In this document: one piece after another, positions 12,202 through 23,744 of the stretch
How positions within the stretch are numbered: position 1 is the stretch's first letter
Layout of the letters: each line of letters begins with the position of its first letter
NCBI GenBank assembly: GCA_016647705.1
Contig: CM028335.1
Span: 37,330,712 to 37,394,711 of the forward strand
Direction: 5' to 3'
DNA length: 64,000 nucleotides
From: Eucommia ulmoides
Taxonomy: Eukaryota; Streptophyta; Magnoliopsida; Garryales; Eucommiaceae
Notes under the pieces: generated by a model
Seen by the model: only the letters and a program-made list of their open reading frames with translations
What the model was told of the DNA's origin: nothing
Database searches by the model: none
Made by a program: the position numbers and the translations under genes

Positions 12202-13109
12202 TTGATGATGTTAGATCAACAAGTTCTTTCGCATTTCTTTCAACAAGATTCCAAGTCCTTTTACCGTGCTTGGGATCGATATAAGGAATTGCTATTCCAG
12301 TTTTTGAATCATCATTTCCCGAAGGAGTGTCAACTACTGAACTTCCTCGATAGGTTACTAGCCGCAACAAGAAATTGGGTTGAAAAAGGAAATGGTGCCA
12401 CCTCTTTCGACCAATTAACCATGGACGAAGCCTATCAGTTTTTGGAAGATATGGCTGAGTTTGATTTTTAGTATTGGAATTACTCACCAAGTTATCAAAT
12501 TTTGGGGAATAGTTTTACCACTTTGGAGCTATGGATTGACATCCCAAACCAACAGGAGAAGTCTTCTCCTGCCCTGGAAGATATATTTACTATAGTTATG
12601 GGGGAGACTCAGGCTTTTTGGAGGGTAACAAATGATCGGCTAAATGAGCACGAGGTTCGTCTTGATATATTTAAGACAACCTGCACCGAAATCGATGCAA
12701 CCGTAACGTCTCTTCATATGCAAATCGGTCAGCTTATCTGCTTGATTGAGGCCAAGTCATAGTGGTGGTACTGGGAGATATTAACGCCATATCATGCGAA
12801 AGCCACAACGAGGAACCGAAAACGAGCAGAAAGAGCTTGGGAGAGTTCAAATATGATTATTCAAATAAGACGAGAACCCAAGCCAGGATTAACAATTGTG
12901 ATTCTTCACCATTGGAGATCCAAATTGTTATGCCACCTTCGATCCCAGACGATCACATCTACGAGAATCCGATGTGGCTCCCTTGTCCTTTGTCGCCATT
13001 AGTAACGTTCTTCCATATCCACCAAGTACATGAGCCAGTGAAGAATCTTGTTGAAGGTTTGAGCCAAACAATGTCATATCTCACCAGTCTTGAGGGCGTT
13101 CTAAATTAA
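12202..13109 (+). pseudogene. Athila-like gag remnant
   Basis: The first frame (12202-12471) has the gag-core pattern RAWDRYKELL...LNFLDRLL...GATSFDQLTMDEAYQFLEDMA, as in plant Ty3/Gypsy capsid proteins. After a stop, 12502-12762 has a coiled tract ending IDATVTSLHMQIGQL, matching the usual gag segment after the capsid core. A third frame (12762-13109) is less certain. Full-length Athila gag is several times longer and continues into protease/RT, which are absent. The product would be a capsid-like protein. Confidence 0.6.
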
Positions 13110-14714
13110 GGCCCGTATGTGGTGTTGTATGACACTTACTACGAGCGGAAGCCTCTCTTTAACGAGCACTTCTCTGTGTCAGGCTGATGACCTTAAATCA
13201 AGCTCTTCTTGGAAGGCAACATAAGTAAAAAATAAGTTAAATTCGTTATCGCCGACTTGATTTTGGAGGCGAGCTTGTCTCGCCTCCCAGGTATGTGTTC
13301 TAAACCCCCTTCGTCAGCATACTTTATTTCTATATGTTGAGATTGATGATTGGGTCGCTGAGGACACTGTCCGTTTTAAGTTTGGCAATGATGTGTAGTA
13401 TTTTAGTATGTTTAATTGTTGTTTTATATGTTTGTTTAGGGTAGAAGGTGTTTATGTTTGTTGTTATTGTTGCATGCTGAGTTTTGCATTCATCTAGGCC
13501 ACAACCCAATGATGATATTACCCCTGGTTGTTTTCGAGGTCAAGGGTAATGCCCATTCATGTGTGTTCTGTGTGCTTGACAATATCGTTTTGGTAAAAGT
13601 TATTGTGGATCCTAATTTGCATGAGCATGTAGACTCAATGTATTTCTATTCAATTGATTTGAGATAGATTATTGATTAGCCAAACTCATGGCAATTTAAG
13701 GATTCTAGAACCTGATTGGGAGAAAGCTTGAGGCGAAATCCTAGGTGAAGTAGTTCAGGAGATATGATTTAGGCATTCATTTGATCGCTAGTGCCTTTAA
13801 AGCTTACTATGCAATATGTTTATCCCTTGTTACCCTATCAAATCCTATTAGCCGTTTCAATTCTGAACACATAAACAAATACCCTGGCCAATTGATCTTA
13901 TCGCTCAATTAAAGGCACAATTTGAGTGAATCAAGTTAGCATTTGTATATAATACTTTAAGTGAGCAGTTGGGTTTAGGGCAAATTTTTAATTGGTTTGG
14001 TATTCGAGTATTTACTTGTCGTTTTTCTTTCGTTTTAACCACACCCATGAAATTCTAATAATCGAATAAGTTTGGGGGTATAGTAAGAAAAAAAAAAACA
14101 TGTAAATATTGTTAAATTCCATTTCTTTTGACAAGTGAGTACGTCGGCCTTAAATGATTGTTCAAAGTTGTTTCAATTCATCTATGGGGGTTCTAGTGTA
14201 AATGTGCCAAGCGTTGTGCCTTGGGTATCATTAAGTTAACAACGTTAACCTGTATTATATTCCTAATATACCCTTGTCCATGTTCCTAAACCAAACCAAG
14301 ACCTATTGATCTTTTTGAACCTCCGAGCCTACATTAGTGGAGAATGGAACCCAATTAGGCATATGGATATCCTAGTCCTTTACGGTCTAAGTCATGAGTT
14401 TCGTTGGTGGATAATTCAATCTGATTGTTGGATAGCTATATTATTGAGTCTCGCACATACACGTTGAAAGGATCTAGAATGGCATTTACCTTTATTGAAT
14501 GTCGAAATTCTAGAACATCACATGGTGCGTTTTACCATCTAAACTCAATATGATTGGGGGTTGTTGAGAGAAAAATATTTTGGTCGGTAAAAGAATTCAA
14601 AACTTGCATATCGCTACGTTTAGATTGTTTATGTTTATGTTGTTCATGTTATTTAATTTAGTTGTGTTTTTTATTTTAGTGTGAGTGTTTTGCTCGAGAA
14701 CTAGAAAAATTCCA
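13110..14714 (+). other. Noncoding 3' interior of the Athila-like element
   Basis: No supported ORF. A 'gaggacactgtccgttttaa' motif (13359) and 'aagtttgggggt' (14068) resemble the spacer/polypurine features of Athila elements. Pol domains are missing, so this fits a large derivative that depends on helper proteins. Confidence 0.5.
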
Positions 14715-14935
14715 CTGAGCTAGGAAACTTGAATTATAAATGACCTGGGCTGGGTAGTTCAGTTAATAAGCAAACTGATCTAGGCAGTTCAACTGAGCTA
14801 AGCTAGGAAGCTCTAATTATGAATGAACTGGGCTAGGCAGTTCAGTTGGGCTAAGCTTGGCAACTCAATTTTTAAATGAGCTGATCTTGGTAGCTCAGTT
14901 TATGAACGATCTAATCTAGGAAGTTTAGTTTGGTC
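14715..14935. repeat. Continuation of the Tat 82-bp array
   Basis: About three units ('gggtagttcagttaataagcaaactgatctaggcag' type) resume directly after the Athila-like insertion and fade after 14930. This confirms the insertion split one array. Confidence 0.8.
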
Positions 14936-15194
14936 TTGTTTATTGTTTTGTCTATAAGACTGATACTTCTTTGTAAAGATAAGTGGCTTTCATTGCATTT
15001 CAGAAAATAACAAGGAACAATTCTTCTTTTAAACTCGAAACGGGAATTCACAAAACAAAAATTAGAAAACAAAAACCCACAAAAAGTTCTTTAAATTAAA
15101 CTAAATGAGCTGGGTTGTTGATTCTAGTTCTATAGAACTTATATCCCTGATCTGGGCTACTGATCTATACTTCTTCATGCTTCTACGTTTGTCA

Positions 15195-15695
15195 TCATTT
15201 TATAGCTCCCTTCCCCTTCATAGATATCGCAAAACACTGCCTGGACATGACTCTATCTCCTCTAATTATAGTCACCCTGCCATCTTTCACATACTTGATG
15301 CGTTGATGGAAATTCGATGCCACAACTCCTATTTCTTGGAGCCAGGGTCATCCTAGGATAGCGTTGTATAGAGATGTAGAGTTTATTACCATGAACTCAG
15401 TATCTTTGGTCACTCCACTTTCATCTTTGTTCGCAGTGACGAATAAGGTCATTTTTCCCTTTGGGGAGCTTAGGTCCTCGTTGAAGCCTACCTTTACCAT
15501 TTGGGTTGACGCAATGTCCAAGCTGGGAACACCTATCTAATTAAGTATATTAAAAAAATTATGTTGGCTAAACTGCTGATGTCGATCAAGACCCTCATTA
15601 CCTCAAAACTGGTAATCCAGAGTGTTATTACTAAGGTGTCATCATGAGAGTGAGCTACCCCCTATAGTCTTCATCATTAAAAATTATCATTGGCC
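15195..15695 (-). pseudogene. Tat element aspartic protease remnant
   Basis: On the minus strand the peptide has the Tat/Gypsy retropepsin layout: an HDDTLVIT tract, then VLIDISSLANI where the catalytic D-T/N-G-S motif is expected, then FMVINSTSLYNAILG, a stop, and PWLQEIGVV, ending in RVTIIRGD. The catalytic Gly appears replaced by Ser, and the Arg codon in the G-R-P-W motif is a TGA stop. Downstream, where RT should begin, only spacer and tandem repeats follow. The enzyme would have matured the gag polyprotein; it is inactive here. Confidence 0.65.
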
Positions 15696-15957
15696 CAGCA
15701 TTGCTGGTTAGAGCCATTACTTCTCTATAGCATCGGTCCTATGCTGCCTTGTGGACTTTCCTCTTTTGCTAGCGGTTTGACTTTCCAATATAGGGACTTA
15801 CTATGTTTATCATGTATAAGACCCCACGAGTGTTGTTCAAGTCATCACTCTTCTTTTCATTGTTGCGGCTCTCTAGACGAGCTTCGTTTCTTGGTCTCTT
15901 GCTTTCTCTTGTTTGCTCTTGTAGGTATCCGCGCAGTTATCCCATGTCAATCAATCG

Positions 15958-16951
15958 CTAGATCTCCCTTTGAAGTTCCCGGCAATCGTCAGTATCATGT
16001 CCATGATCTTTGTGGAACTCACAATACTTGTCCTTATTCTTGGTAGATTTCTTTGGGAGTTTAAGAGGCCACTGCATGACCTCGGATAATCTGATCTCAT
16101 GAAATATTCTGGAGATCAGTATATATAAGCTTGGAAGGTGCTTTGTTAGTGAATCCTGGAACAGACCTAATCTCAATCCTAAGGTGAGTGCATTTATAAT
16201 GAGATTTGAATCACAACCCTCAATTCACATCAGCTCTTCATTGAAGTAGTTCATGTATTGACATAAAGATTTGCCATTTTCTTTTCGCAACGTTAACAGG
16301 TAGTCAACGCTATTCATCAACCTTGGCACATGATAAATCGGCCAATAAATTGCTTCCCAAAATCCATTAGGGTCGTTGCAAAGGCTCTGCAATGCGCAGA
16401 ATTACCTGGTCCATAGAGCGACATCAGATGTTTAAACTATTGGATGTGCTCCACCGGGTCTGTCTTTCCATCGTACTTCTCAAATTTGGTGGGGTTAAAT
16501 TTGTCGGACAGCGGTACTTCTAGGATGTCCAAGGTGAAGGGCATCTTAGTTCTCCTTAGAAACACGTTGAGATCATCCATCGATAGATCTCTGCCCTCTA
16601 ACGCTCCACCTAGGTGGGTACTCATATCCCTCTAATCTGTTCACCCTCCCTGAGACGGGTCTAGAGACTCTGGTGACTCTGCATGTTCCCCAAAGCCATT
16701 TATTGACGGGAAGGGCTGCTGGGCCATCCTCATCAACATTTCTTCTATGGCAGCATCTTCTTTATTAAGGCATCGATTCTTGCATCTGTGGTTTGAGCTT
16801 CAAGGGGAGGAACGGTATGCGCTCCGCCTGAGGCCTCTATATGCGCTCCCATACTTACCAACGGTAGGATTTCACTTCCCTGACTCAGACCAATCATTCT
16901 TGATCGTAATTGTCTTATCTCGTCGAAGAACTTTTTATTCAGATTTTCCAC
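15958..16951 (-). pseudogene. Tat element gag remnant
   Basis: The minus-strand reading starts at ATG 16951 (MENLNKKFFDEIRQL), just after the primer-binding site. It continues in pieces: a segment with LSDKFNPTKFEKYDGKTDPVEH (16437-16625), the usual start of plant Ty3/Gypsy gag cores, and a segment with YCEFHKDHGHDTDDCRELQ (15958-16176), the CxFHxxxGHxTxxC signature typical of Tat gag. Stops and frameshifts separate the parts. The product was a capsid/nucleocapsid precursor. Confidence 0.75.
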
Positions 16952-16964
16952 AAATGGCGCTAAA
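16943..16964 (-). promoter_or_regulatory. Tat element primer-binding site
   Basis: Minus-strand TTTAGCGCCATTTGTGG is immediately 3' of the LTR end (...TTGGCAACATCA). It resembles the plant Gypsy site TTGGCGCCGTCTGTGGG with a few substitutions. It fixes the element as minus-strand. Confidence 0.7.
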
Positions 16965-17598
16965 TGATGTTGCCAAAAAATCTCTGGTACGTGTTATAGC
17001 TCTTCACATGCTGGAAACCTCCGCAACCTGCAATTCAACCTACAAAACCAGTTAGTTCTATGGGGGGACAGTGGTGTAGTATCGGCCAAATAACCTTCCA
17101 CGTGAGAATAAGATCAGATTGTTCTAAAAGAGAATAAAATCTTTAAAGTATTATGAATGTAATATTGAGATTTTTTTGTTATAACTCATTCCCTTCTACA
17201 TATATAGATCATACCCCTAGTAACCTCTCCCATCATGATCTTCTCCACGTTCTATACTTAACTGTCTTGAATGTTGTCTGAGCTCCCATTACGGGATGTT
17301 ATGTTAATCACGTTCGTGCATGGGGAGGGTGGTAGGTGAGGAAACGGCTACCGTTGACCTACCATCCTTGGATCTGATGATCGAGCCTTCAATAGGAGGC
17401 CTTGTATCATACTGGATAAGCCCATGTGTGGCTAAGCTTTATTAGCAAGCCAGATACCTCTTTTTTTGGGCTGTTAGAGCAGTCGACGCATGAATAATTA
17501 CTGGATCGCTTCTCCCGAGTCGGGTCTCCTCGGAAACCCCGACCCGGTGTTTAACCATCGTTTGATCCAACTCGTGGGCAAGAATTTCCCCTACATCA
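16965..17598 (-). repeat. Tat element 5' LTR
   Basis: Intact TGATGT...ACATCA ends, 634 bp, aligned to 2569-3205. ATGTG follows at 17599 as the TSD. Confidence 0.88.
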
Positions 17599-17659
17599 AT
17601 GTGCATGTTACAGATAATGATAATATGAGGTTGTCTTGGAGTCTATTGGGTTTTTCAAA

Positions 17660-18268
17660 AAACTTAGTTTCTCAGAATTCTTGAATTTTTCAACAGTTTC
17701 TTTAAGCTCTTTTTGAGTCTATTCAAGCGTGTGTTCCATAATGCCAATATTCACTTGAAGACCAACATTTTTCTTATTGATAAATTCAATATTATTCTTC
17801 TGAATTCTATAATCATTTTTAACTGAGTGAATTCTCAAACATTCTCTATGAAGTTCACACTTGAATTTTCCAATTCAATGTTAAAAGCCTCATTTAATTT
17901 TTCAAGATTTCTAAATTTTTTGGTCCCTTGTTGAAGATTCGTAACATCATTTTTCAAAAAATAATTTTCTTCATCAAGGGATTCAATGTTATCAAGTAAG
18001 TTCTGAATTTCGAAAAAAGCATTTGACAAATTTTCAATTTCAAGATATTTATCCAAATTCTTCTTTTTGCAAGATAAAACAGTACCAAACTTTTTATATT
18101 TAAGAATAGCAAACTTTTAGGAAAGTTGTAAATTTTCTTTAGCAAAAAACCTTGTGAAAATAATAAGTTTCTCAATAGCCTTAGGAACAACCCTATCATC
18201 ACCAACTTTATCATTTCCACTTATAGAGCACTAATTTTGAGAACAAGCATGAGACACACAAACATTTA
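17660..18268 (-). pseudogene. D element gag-like coiled-coil protein, proximal part
   Basis: Minus-strand peptide with EKLIIFTRFFAKENLQL near the start and long coiled-coil tracts (LDEENYFLKNDVTNLQQ, LEKLNEAFNIELE). It parallels the C element protein at 37082-37500 block by block (EKLLSYTLLFAKESLSL; SLENENRVLKNKF). A start equivalent to MDYVFCVS of C appears as VDKCLCVS. No enzymatic domain is visible. It is broken by stops and by the Tat insertion to the left. Confidence 0.6.
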
Positions 18269-18342
18269 TCCACACTGCAATCTATGTAATCATGTTAACT
18301 AGGATGTGATGCCTATTTATCTAATCTAGATTTGGTACCAAT

Positions 18343-19081
18343 TGTTGCCCCAAAGATCTACCCAAGAAGGGGTGAATTGAGAAGTTAAAAAATTTAAACA
18401 AATAACTTAAGTAAATCAAACCACTTCAATTTCCTAACTAGCGGAAACGTGTTTAACTAAGTGCACAATCAAACGGATAAGGATAGAGAAATTGCTACAA
18501 AGATTTATAGAGGTTCGACAAGTTACGCTTGCCTACATCCTCTCACTTGAGCTCCTATAGAAAATTCACAATCTACTAACTCTTGACCCTTTCCTAAATA
18601 GGAACTAAACCTTCACAATTTTTTTCACAGGCGTAGGATTAACATAATTATTTTCCCAAGCTCATAATCAAACCTATTTTTTTCCCAGACTCAAGAAAAA
18701 CCTTTTATTTTTCCTAGGCTCAAGATTAACCCAGATTAGGTAATGTCTCTTTATGCATAATCGACTCTCACTCAAACCAAGTACATTTATGTCTAAGATA
18801 CAACTCAGAAATAGAAAAAACAATACAAGTTTCTTATAGGAGATTCTACTACCTCAATTCAAAATTAAGCTCAATTAATGTCCCGATAGGGTAGTGATAG
18901 AAATATGTGAGATAATGAGTCTGATTTATAGAATTTAAAGCACAAATGTTCTCGCAATCAGATTTTCAGGAAAAATCATTTTGAAAGATTTTCAATATAT
19001 TCAGAAATAAAAATGATTTTCGATCATAAGAATAACAAGATCAAATTATCAAGATATATATGAATCAATCATAGCACAATC
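18343..19081 (-). repeat. D element 5' LTR, inner (3') portion
   Basis: Reverse complement ends ...GGGGCAACA, followed on the minus strand by ATTGGTACCAAATC, a degenerate initiator-Met-type primer-binding site. It contains the CCCAATTCACCCC block in reverse. It is cut at 19081 by element O, and 19077-19081 is the CAATC TSD. Together with 40912-42100 it makes an LTR of about 1.93 kb. Confidence 0.75.
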
Positions 19082-21402
19082 TGTTGATCCTAAGATTTTG
19101 ATGGATAATTAAATGTTGATATTTTGGTAGAACTAACAATTTTATTGCATGTTTCAGTTTATTAGTTCCAGTGAAGAGATTATCATGTTGATATTGAGAA
19201 AAATGCTAAAAGGATGCTAAAGACATTGAAAAAGATGATGCATGTTAAGAGATCGAAGAATTTGAAGAACTTAGGGGAAAACAATTCAGGTTAAATTTTT
19301 ACTCTTAATGTATCCCGATTAGGATAACACACGACATAAAATGTTTTTACAATTACGTATGTTTTTTATAAAATCCTACTTAGCTAACATATTTGCTCCT
19401 ATGTGTAATTGAAGAAAAAATATTGATTAAAAAAGATAAAAAAAAAATTGAATTTAAGGATTTAGTGGAGTTAACCTAGAAAAGAAATCGATTAAAGGGG
19501 CAAAAATGTCGAATAAATTTAGTAGAAAATTAATTAAGGAGAGGTATTCAAGTAGGGTAGGTCAACCGATCAATATGGATCGGTCAATCGATGGAATGGA
19601 GCTGGGAAGAAGTTTCAATCCCTGAATTGTTCGATCAACAGGTAGGTCGACTTATGAAAATGAGACAAACTCTCTGAATCTTCCGGTTGACAGGTAAGTC
19701 GACTTATGGTTAAAAGGTGAACTTTCTGAATCGTTAGGTCGACAGGTAAGTTGACTTATTAAACTCTTTGAATCGTTCAGTCGATAAATACAAAATGAGC
19801 GATTGACTAATGGCGAAAGAATTTTGGCTTGGGCTACGTCCTGAATTGGGCGGTCGACCGATGGGTGTTGGTCGGTTAATCAATGGCTAGTTTCAGGATT
19901 TGAGATTTTTATGATTTTGATCCAAAAACTAGTCGTTTTATGGTTAAGATATGTGAGATATCTTAGGGATCTGATAATTTTTGAGCTATTTAGTTAATAT
20001 TTTAATATCCCTAGAGATATGGTTCAAGTATTTTGGATATCTCTCAATTTGATTCATGAAATTCTTTTTATCTTATCTAATTGAGATTGAGTATAAGTTT
20101 GAGGGACTAAATTGAACGTTTTAAAAGATATAATTAAGTGAATTATACCAAGAATGAGTCTTAATTATATAAGGGGGCTATTGGAGTATGTATTTGTCAT
20201 GAAATATGGGAACTAGTTGTTGGAGGGCTTGTTCTAATCCCCTATAAATAAACCTGCGTTTTTTACGATTAAAAAATCTCATTCATTTTTTCAATTCTTA
20301 AGAACTATTCAGGTCTTATGCTTTTTAAGAGTTATCATACTGAGAGTATTATGTGAATTTTCTTGAGAATCATTCTTGAGATATTTGGAAGTGGATTATT
20401 GTTGATTGTCGACTTGAGGTTTCATTGCTTATCATATTTATCGATGGATTCCTGGTGAGATTGTTCCAAGTTGATTACTATTAATTAATTTTTTTCACTA
20501 TTATTATATTCTACTTGGAATTTGATCTTTGAAATTGTTTTCCTGTTTTTAAATTGAAAATTATTTTTGACACAATTTCTTAAGAAAATTTGATTACGTG
20601 TTAAATTACTTGCTACCCATTTTTTGTTTAAAATCAGATTTTGAATTTCTCACTATATTTTTATCACTAGTATCAGGACATTAATTGAGTTTAAATTTAT
20701 CTGGGGTGGTAGAAGCTCCAAGTGGAAAAATCACTTATCAATTTTGCAATTGGTGAGTTGAGTGTCGGATTAGATACCATTGGTAGTGTCTAATCAAGGG
20801 TAGCTGGTTTCAATCTCTTCTAGTAAAGAGATTGAGGTTTTGATTTTTATCTAAAGTATAAAAAGATTAGGTGTTAATTCATCCTTGATAGAATTAATTT
20901 GAATGATTTTGTAACGGTTCAATCCTTACTGAATAAAAGGATATTTGGAGTGTTTTTGTGAGGTTTAATTCTTAGCCTAAGTATAAAAGAATTAGGTTAA
21001 TTTTTAGCCTGTAAAAAAGATAAGGCTATTCCTCAGCCTGTGAAAAAGAATTGTAAAGGTTGATTCTGAGCTTACGAAAAGAATGTTTTTGTAAGGGTTT
21101 GGTTCCTACCTGGTTAAAAGGATAATAGTGATTAGTGGGTACGACTCTCCACGGAGCTCGGGGAACTAGATTAGCCAAGAGTAGTTTGGTGAATCAGTAT
21201 AAATTTCTGGTGTGCTGCATTCTTTTATTTATTTATTTTTGTGTTGTTTGGTGTGCACCTAGTTGATACTTAATTTTCGCTGCTATATAGATAATAATTA
21301 ATTTAGGGTAAAAAATAATTATTTGATTTTTGAAGTTTTTTATTTGAATTAATTTTTATCAACCCAATTCACCCCCATCTTGGGTAGCTCACTGGGCCAA
21401 CA
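19082..21402 (+). repeat. Element O 5' LTR
   Basis: TGTTGATCCTAAG...GGGCCAACA, 2321 bp. The U3 has repeated 'aactctctgaatcgtt' plus AGGTCGAC units (19560-19880). About 20820-21080 carries the short 'agcctgtaaaaaagataagg' units. Confidence 0.9.
20243..20250 (+). promoter_or_regulatory. Probable TATA box in the O 5' LTR
   Basis: TATAAATA followed by AACCTGCG. The same string is at 39764 in the 3' LTR. Confidence 0.6.
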
Positions 21403-21452
21403 ATTGGCATCGGAACTGGTTTAGCTCGACACACTAAGTTAACAAAGATCAC

Positions 21453-21605
21453 ATTGCGCACATAATGGGCACACTATCTGAGAGGCAGTCTATGCATCGA
21501 CCACCATTGTTTGCAGATGAAAATTATGCATTTTGGAAAGACATAATGATTACATTCCTTTAGGACACAAATTATGATGTTTGGTTAGCAATCGAGGATG
21601 GTCTG
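21453..21605 (+). pseudogene. Element O gag, first fragment
   Basis: This matches the A gag start (23745) but the ATG is now ATT, so the start codon is lost. The conceptual peptide has LFADENYAFWKDIM, like the N-terminus of the copia-type gag domain. It ends at 'gaggatggtctg', where element A inserted. The homologous continuation starts at 30830. Confidence 0.65.
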
Positions 21606-23693
21606 TGTTGATCCTAAGATTTTGATGAACAATTAAGTATTGATGTTTTGGTAGAATTAATGTTTAATTAAGTGTTTTAGAGATTTAAAGTTCCAGTGAT
21701 GAAAACGTCAAATTGAATGAATGCTAAATGAATATATCAAGATGATGAAGATGAATTAAAAGTTTGAAGAAATAGGAAAAACAACTCAGGTAAATCTTAA
21801 CTCTTAATATCCCATTTAGGAACACACATATGGAGGAAAATAAATTTGATCTTTTATGTGTGTTTTGGTTAATTGTAATTATTTGCTCCTATGTGAATTG
21901 AAAAGAAATATTTTTGAATGACTAAAATAGAATATAAGAATATTAGTGGAGCTTATTTAAAGATAAAGAGACAAAATAGTAAAAGAAAATGAGTAAAAAA
22001 AACGAGATCAGAGAAAAAATACAAAAGAGAGAAGTCGACTGAGGAGTTGACTGGCTAATAGTGGCTGAACTCTCTGAATCGAAGAGTCGACCGACAGGTC
22101 GACCAGTGAAAATAACTGAACTCTCTGAATCGAAGATTCGACTGACAGGTCGATCGGTGAAAGCATGACAAACTCTCTGAATCGAAGAGTCGACCGAGCG
22201 ATCGACCGATGAGCTGCATGGGCTACTTCCAGTATTTTTCAGTCGACTAGGCAGTCGACTGAACGCGTAGTTTCAGGATACTGTTTGATCCGACTTTAAA
22301 TCTAAAAGTAGTCATTTTTTGTTAGGATTTGAGAGATATTTCGGGGATATTCTCTATATTTAAGATATGGTTCATGTACTAATTAAATTCTTTTAATATG
22401 GTTCATTAAATATTAATGTTTCTCAATTTGATATTTAAAATGGATTCTATACTTATTTATTTTGATTGAGAAATATTTTGGGGTTTAATTGAGTGTTTTG
22501 AAAGTTGTTATTAAGTGAAATTGAACTTAAATGAAATCCTTATGTTATAAGTGGTCTATAAGAGTTTTTTATTATCATGACACTTGTAAACTAGCCGTTA
22601 GAAGGCTGATTACATGTTCCTTTAAATAGACCTGTGAATTTTATTAAAAAAGCTAATCATTCTATATCATTTTGAGAGAGCTTTTATAAGAGTTAGTATT
22701 CTACGTTATTGTGAGTTATTCTAAGAGTGATTCTGATAATCAATTGCGATCTATTCTTGCTGATACCGGATTTGAAGTTATACTATTCTAATCATTATTT
22801 CTTTGAATTCCGGGTGAGATCTTTCCATATTATTCATTGTTTATTATTTTATATTTTGGAAATTGATGTTAGAAATTATTTTTGATTTTTGAAGAAAATA
22901 TTCTTTCAAACAATTTCTTGAATCTAATTATGTGCTCCAATTTGCTACCCATATTCTTGTTAAAATTATATTTCTGTATCTCACATATTTCTATCACTAG
23001 TTGGGATATTAATTGAGTTTTTATTTATCTGAAATGGTAGAAACTCCGAGTGAGATTTACTACTTATCAATTTTTGTATTGGTAAATTGTGACGGGTTAA
23101 ATATCATTGGGGATATTTAATCAAGGGTAGCTCGGTTTTAGTCTCTTCCTGTAAAGAGATTGAGGTATTAATTCTTCCTGAATAGAATTAGTATGCGTGA
23201 TTTGTAAGTGTTCCATCCTTACTTGGTAAAATGATAGTTGGAGTGTTTGTGAGAGGTTTTGATTTTTGAGCCTTAGTGTTAAAAAGAATTAGGTTATTCT
23301 TTAACCTGTAAAAAGTAGAGGTTCTTCCTTAACCTGAAAAAAAAATTGTAAAGGTTGATTCTGAGCCTATAAAAGAATCAGTGTGTGAGTTTGGTTCCTA
23401 TCTTTAAAGGGATCTTGAGAATTAATGGGTGCGAATCTCCATGGGGCTCGAAGAACTGGACTAGCCAAAAGTAGCTTAGTGAACCAAGATATATCTTGGT
23501 GTGCTGCATTGTTAATTTGTTTATTTTTGTTGTTTGGGTGTGCACGTAGATTAATTATAATTCTGTTGTGGTATAAAGATAATAATTAATTTAGGCATAA
23601 AATTAATTATTTTATTTATTCAATTTTTATTCTGATATATTTTTTTAATTACCCAATTCACCCCCCCCTCTTGGGTATTATACTAGGCCAACA
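21606..23693 (+). repeat. Element A 5' LTR
   Basis: TGTTGATCCTAAG...AGGCCAACA, 2088 bp. U3 contains three repeats of 'actctctgaatcgaagagtc' followed by GACC(G)ACAGGTCGA (22070-22200). A TATA-like TTTAAATA is at 22621. Confidence 0.92.
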
Positions 23694-23694
23694 A

Positions 23695-23710
23695 TTGGTA
23701 TCCGAGTTGG
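23695..23710 (+). promoter_or_regulatory. Element A primer-binding site
   Basis: TTGGTATCCGAGTTGG directly follows the LTR. It resembles the TGGTATCAGAGC site complementary to initiator tRNA-Met used by many plant Copia elements. Confidence 0.75.
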
Positions 23711-23744
23711 TTTAGCTCGAATCTATTTTGCTAACAAAGATCAC

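Larger units (their letters stand above)
10714..14714 (+). mobile_element. Athila-like non-autonomous Gypsy element lacking pol and a recognisable 3' LTR
   Basis: The left end TGATAGGTGTAATTTACC is a typical Athila-type LTR start. A canonical TGGCACCGTTGCCGGGGATT primer-binding site lies at 12069. Gag-like frames follow, then long noncoding sequence with two 'aagtttgg(gggt)' motifs (13379, 14068) and 'tttgctcgagaactag' (14686), which in Athila elements sits just before the 3' LTR. No RT or integrase and no second LTR copy is seen. CTGAG flanks both ends (10709-10713, 14715-14719), but the host is a repeat containing CTGAG, so this is weak as a TSD. Confidence 0.65.
2569..17598 (-). mobile_element. 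Non-autonomous Tat-type Ty3/Gypsy element (15.0 kb with nested inserts)
   Basis: Two direct repeats of about 635 bp (2569-3205 and 16965-17598) flank this region and share termini TGATGT...ACATCA. The left copy starts TAATAT, by G-to-A changes. A perfect 5-bp TSD ATGTG lies at 2564-2568 and 17599-17603. A primer-binding-like site next to the right LTR fixes the minus orientation. From right to left it holds gag, a protease remnant, 82-bp tandem repeats, antisense ORFs and the 3' LTR. No RT, RNase H or integrase is present. Two later insertions lie inside; without them it is about 8.6 kb. Confidence 0.85.

Noticed and set aside
16747..17055. Plus-strand open frame of 102 codons
   Set aside because: It is the antisense of Tat gag and crosses the LTR edge.
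23695..23710. tRNA gene at TGGTATC motifs
   Set aside because: Only the primer-complementary stretch next to an LTR is present; there is no cloverleaf. The same holds at 12069, 55247 and 63560.
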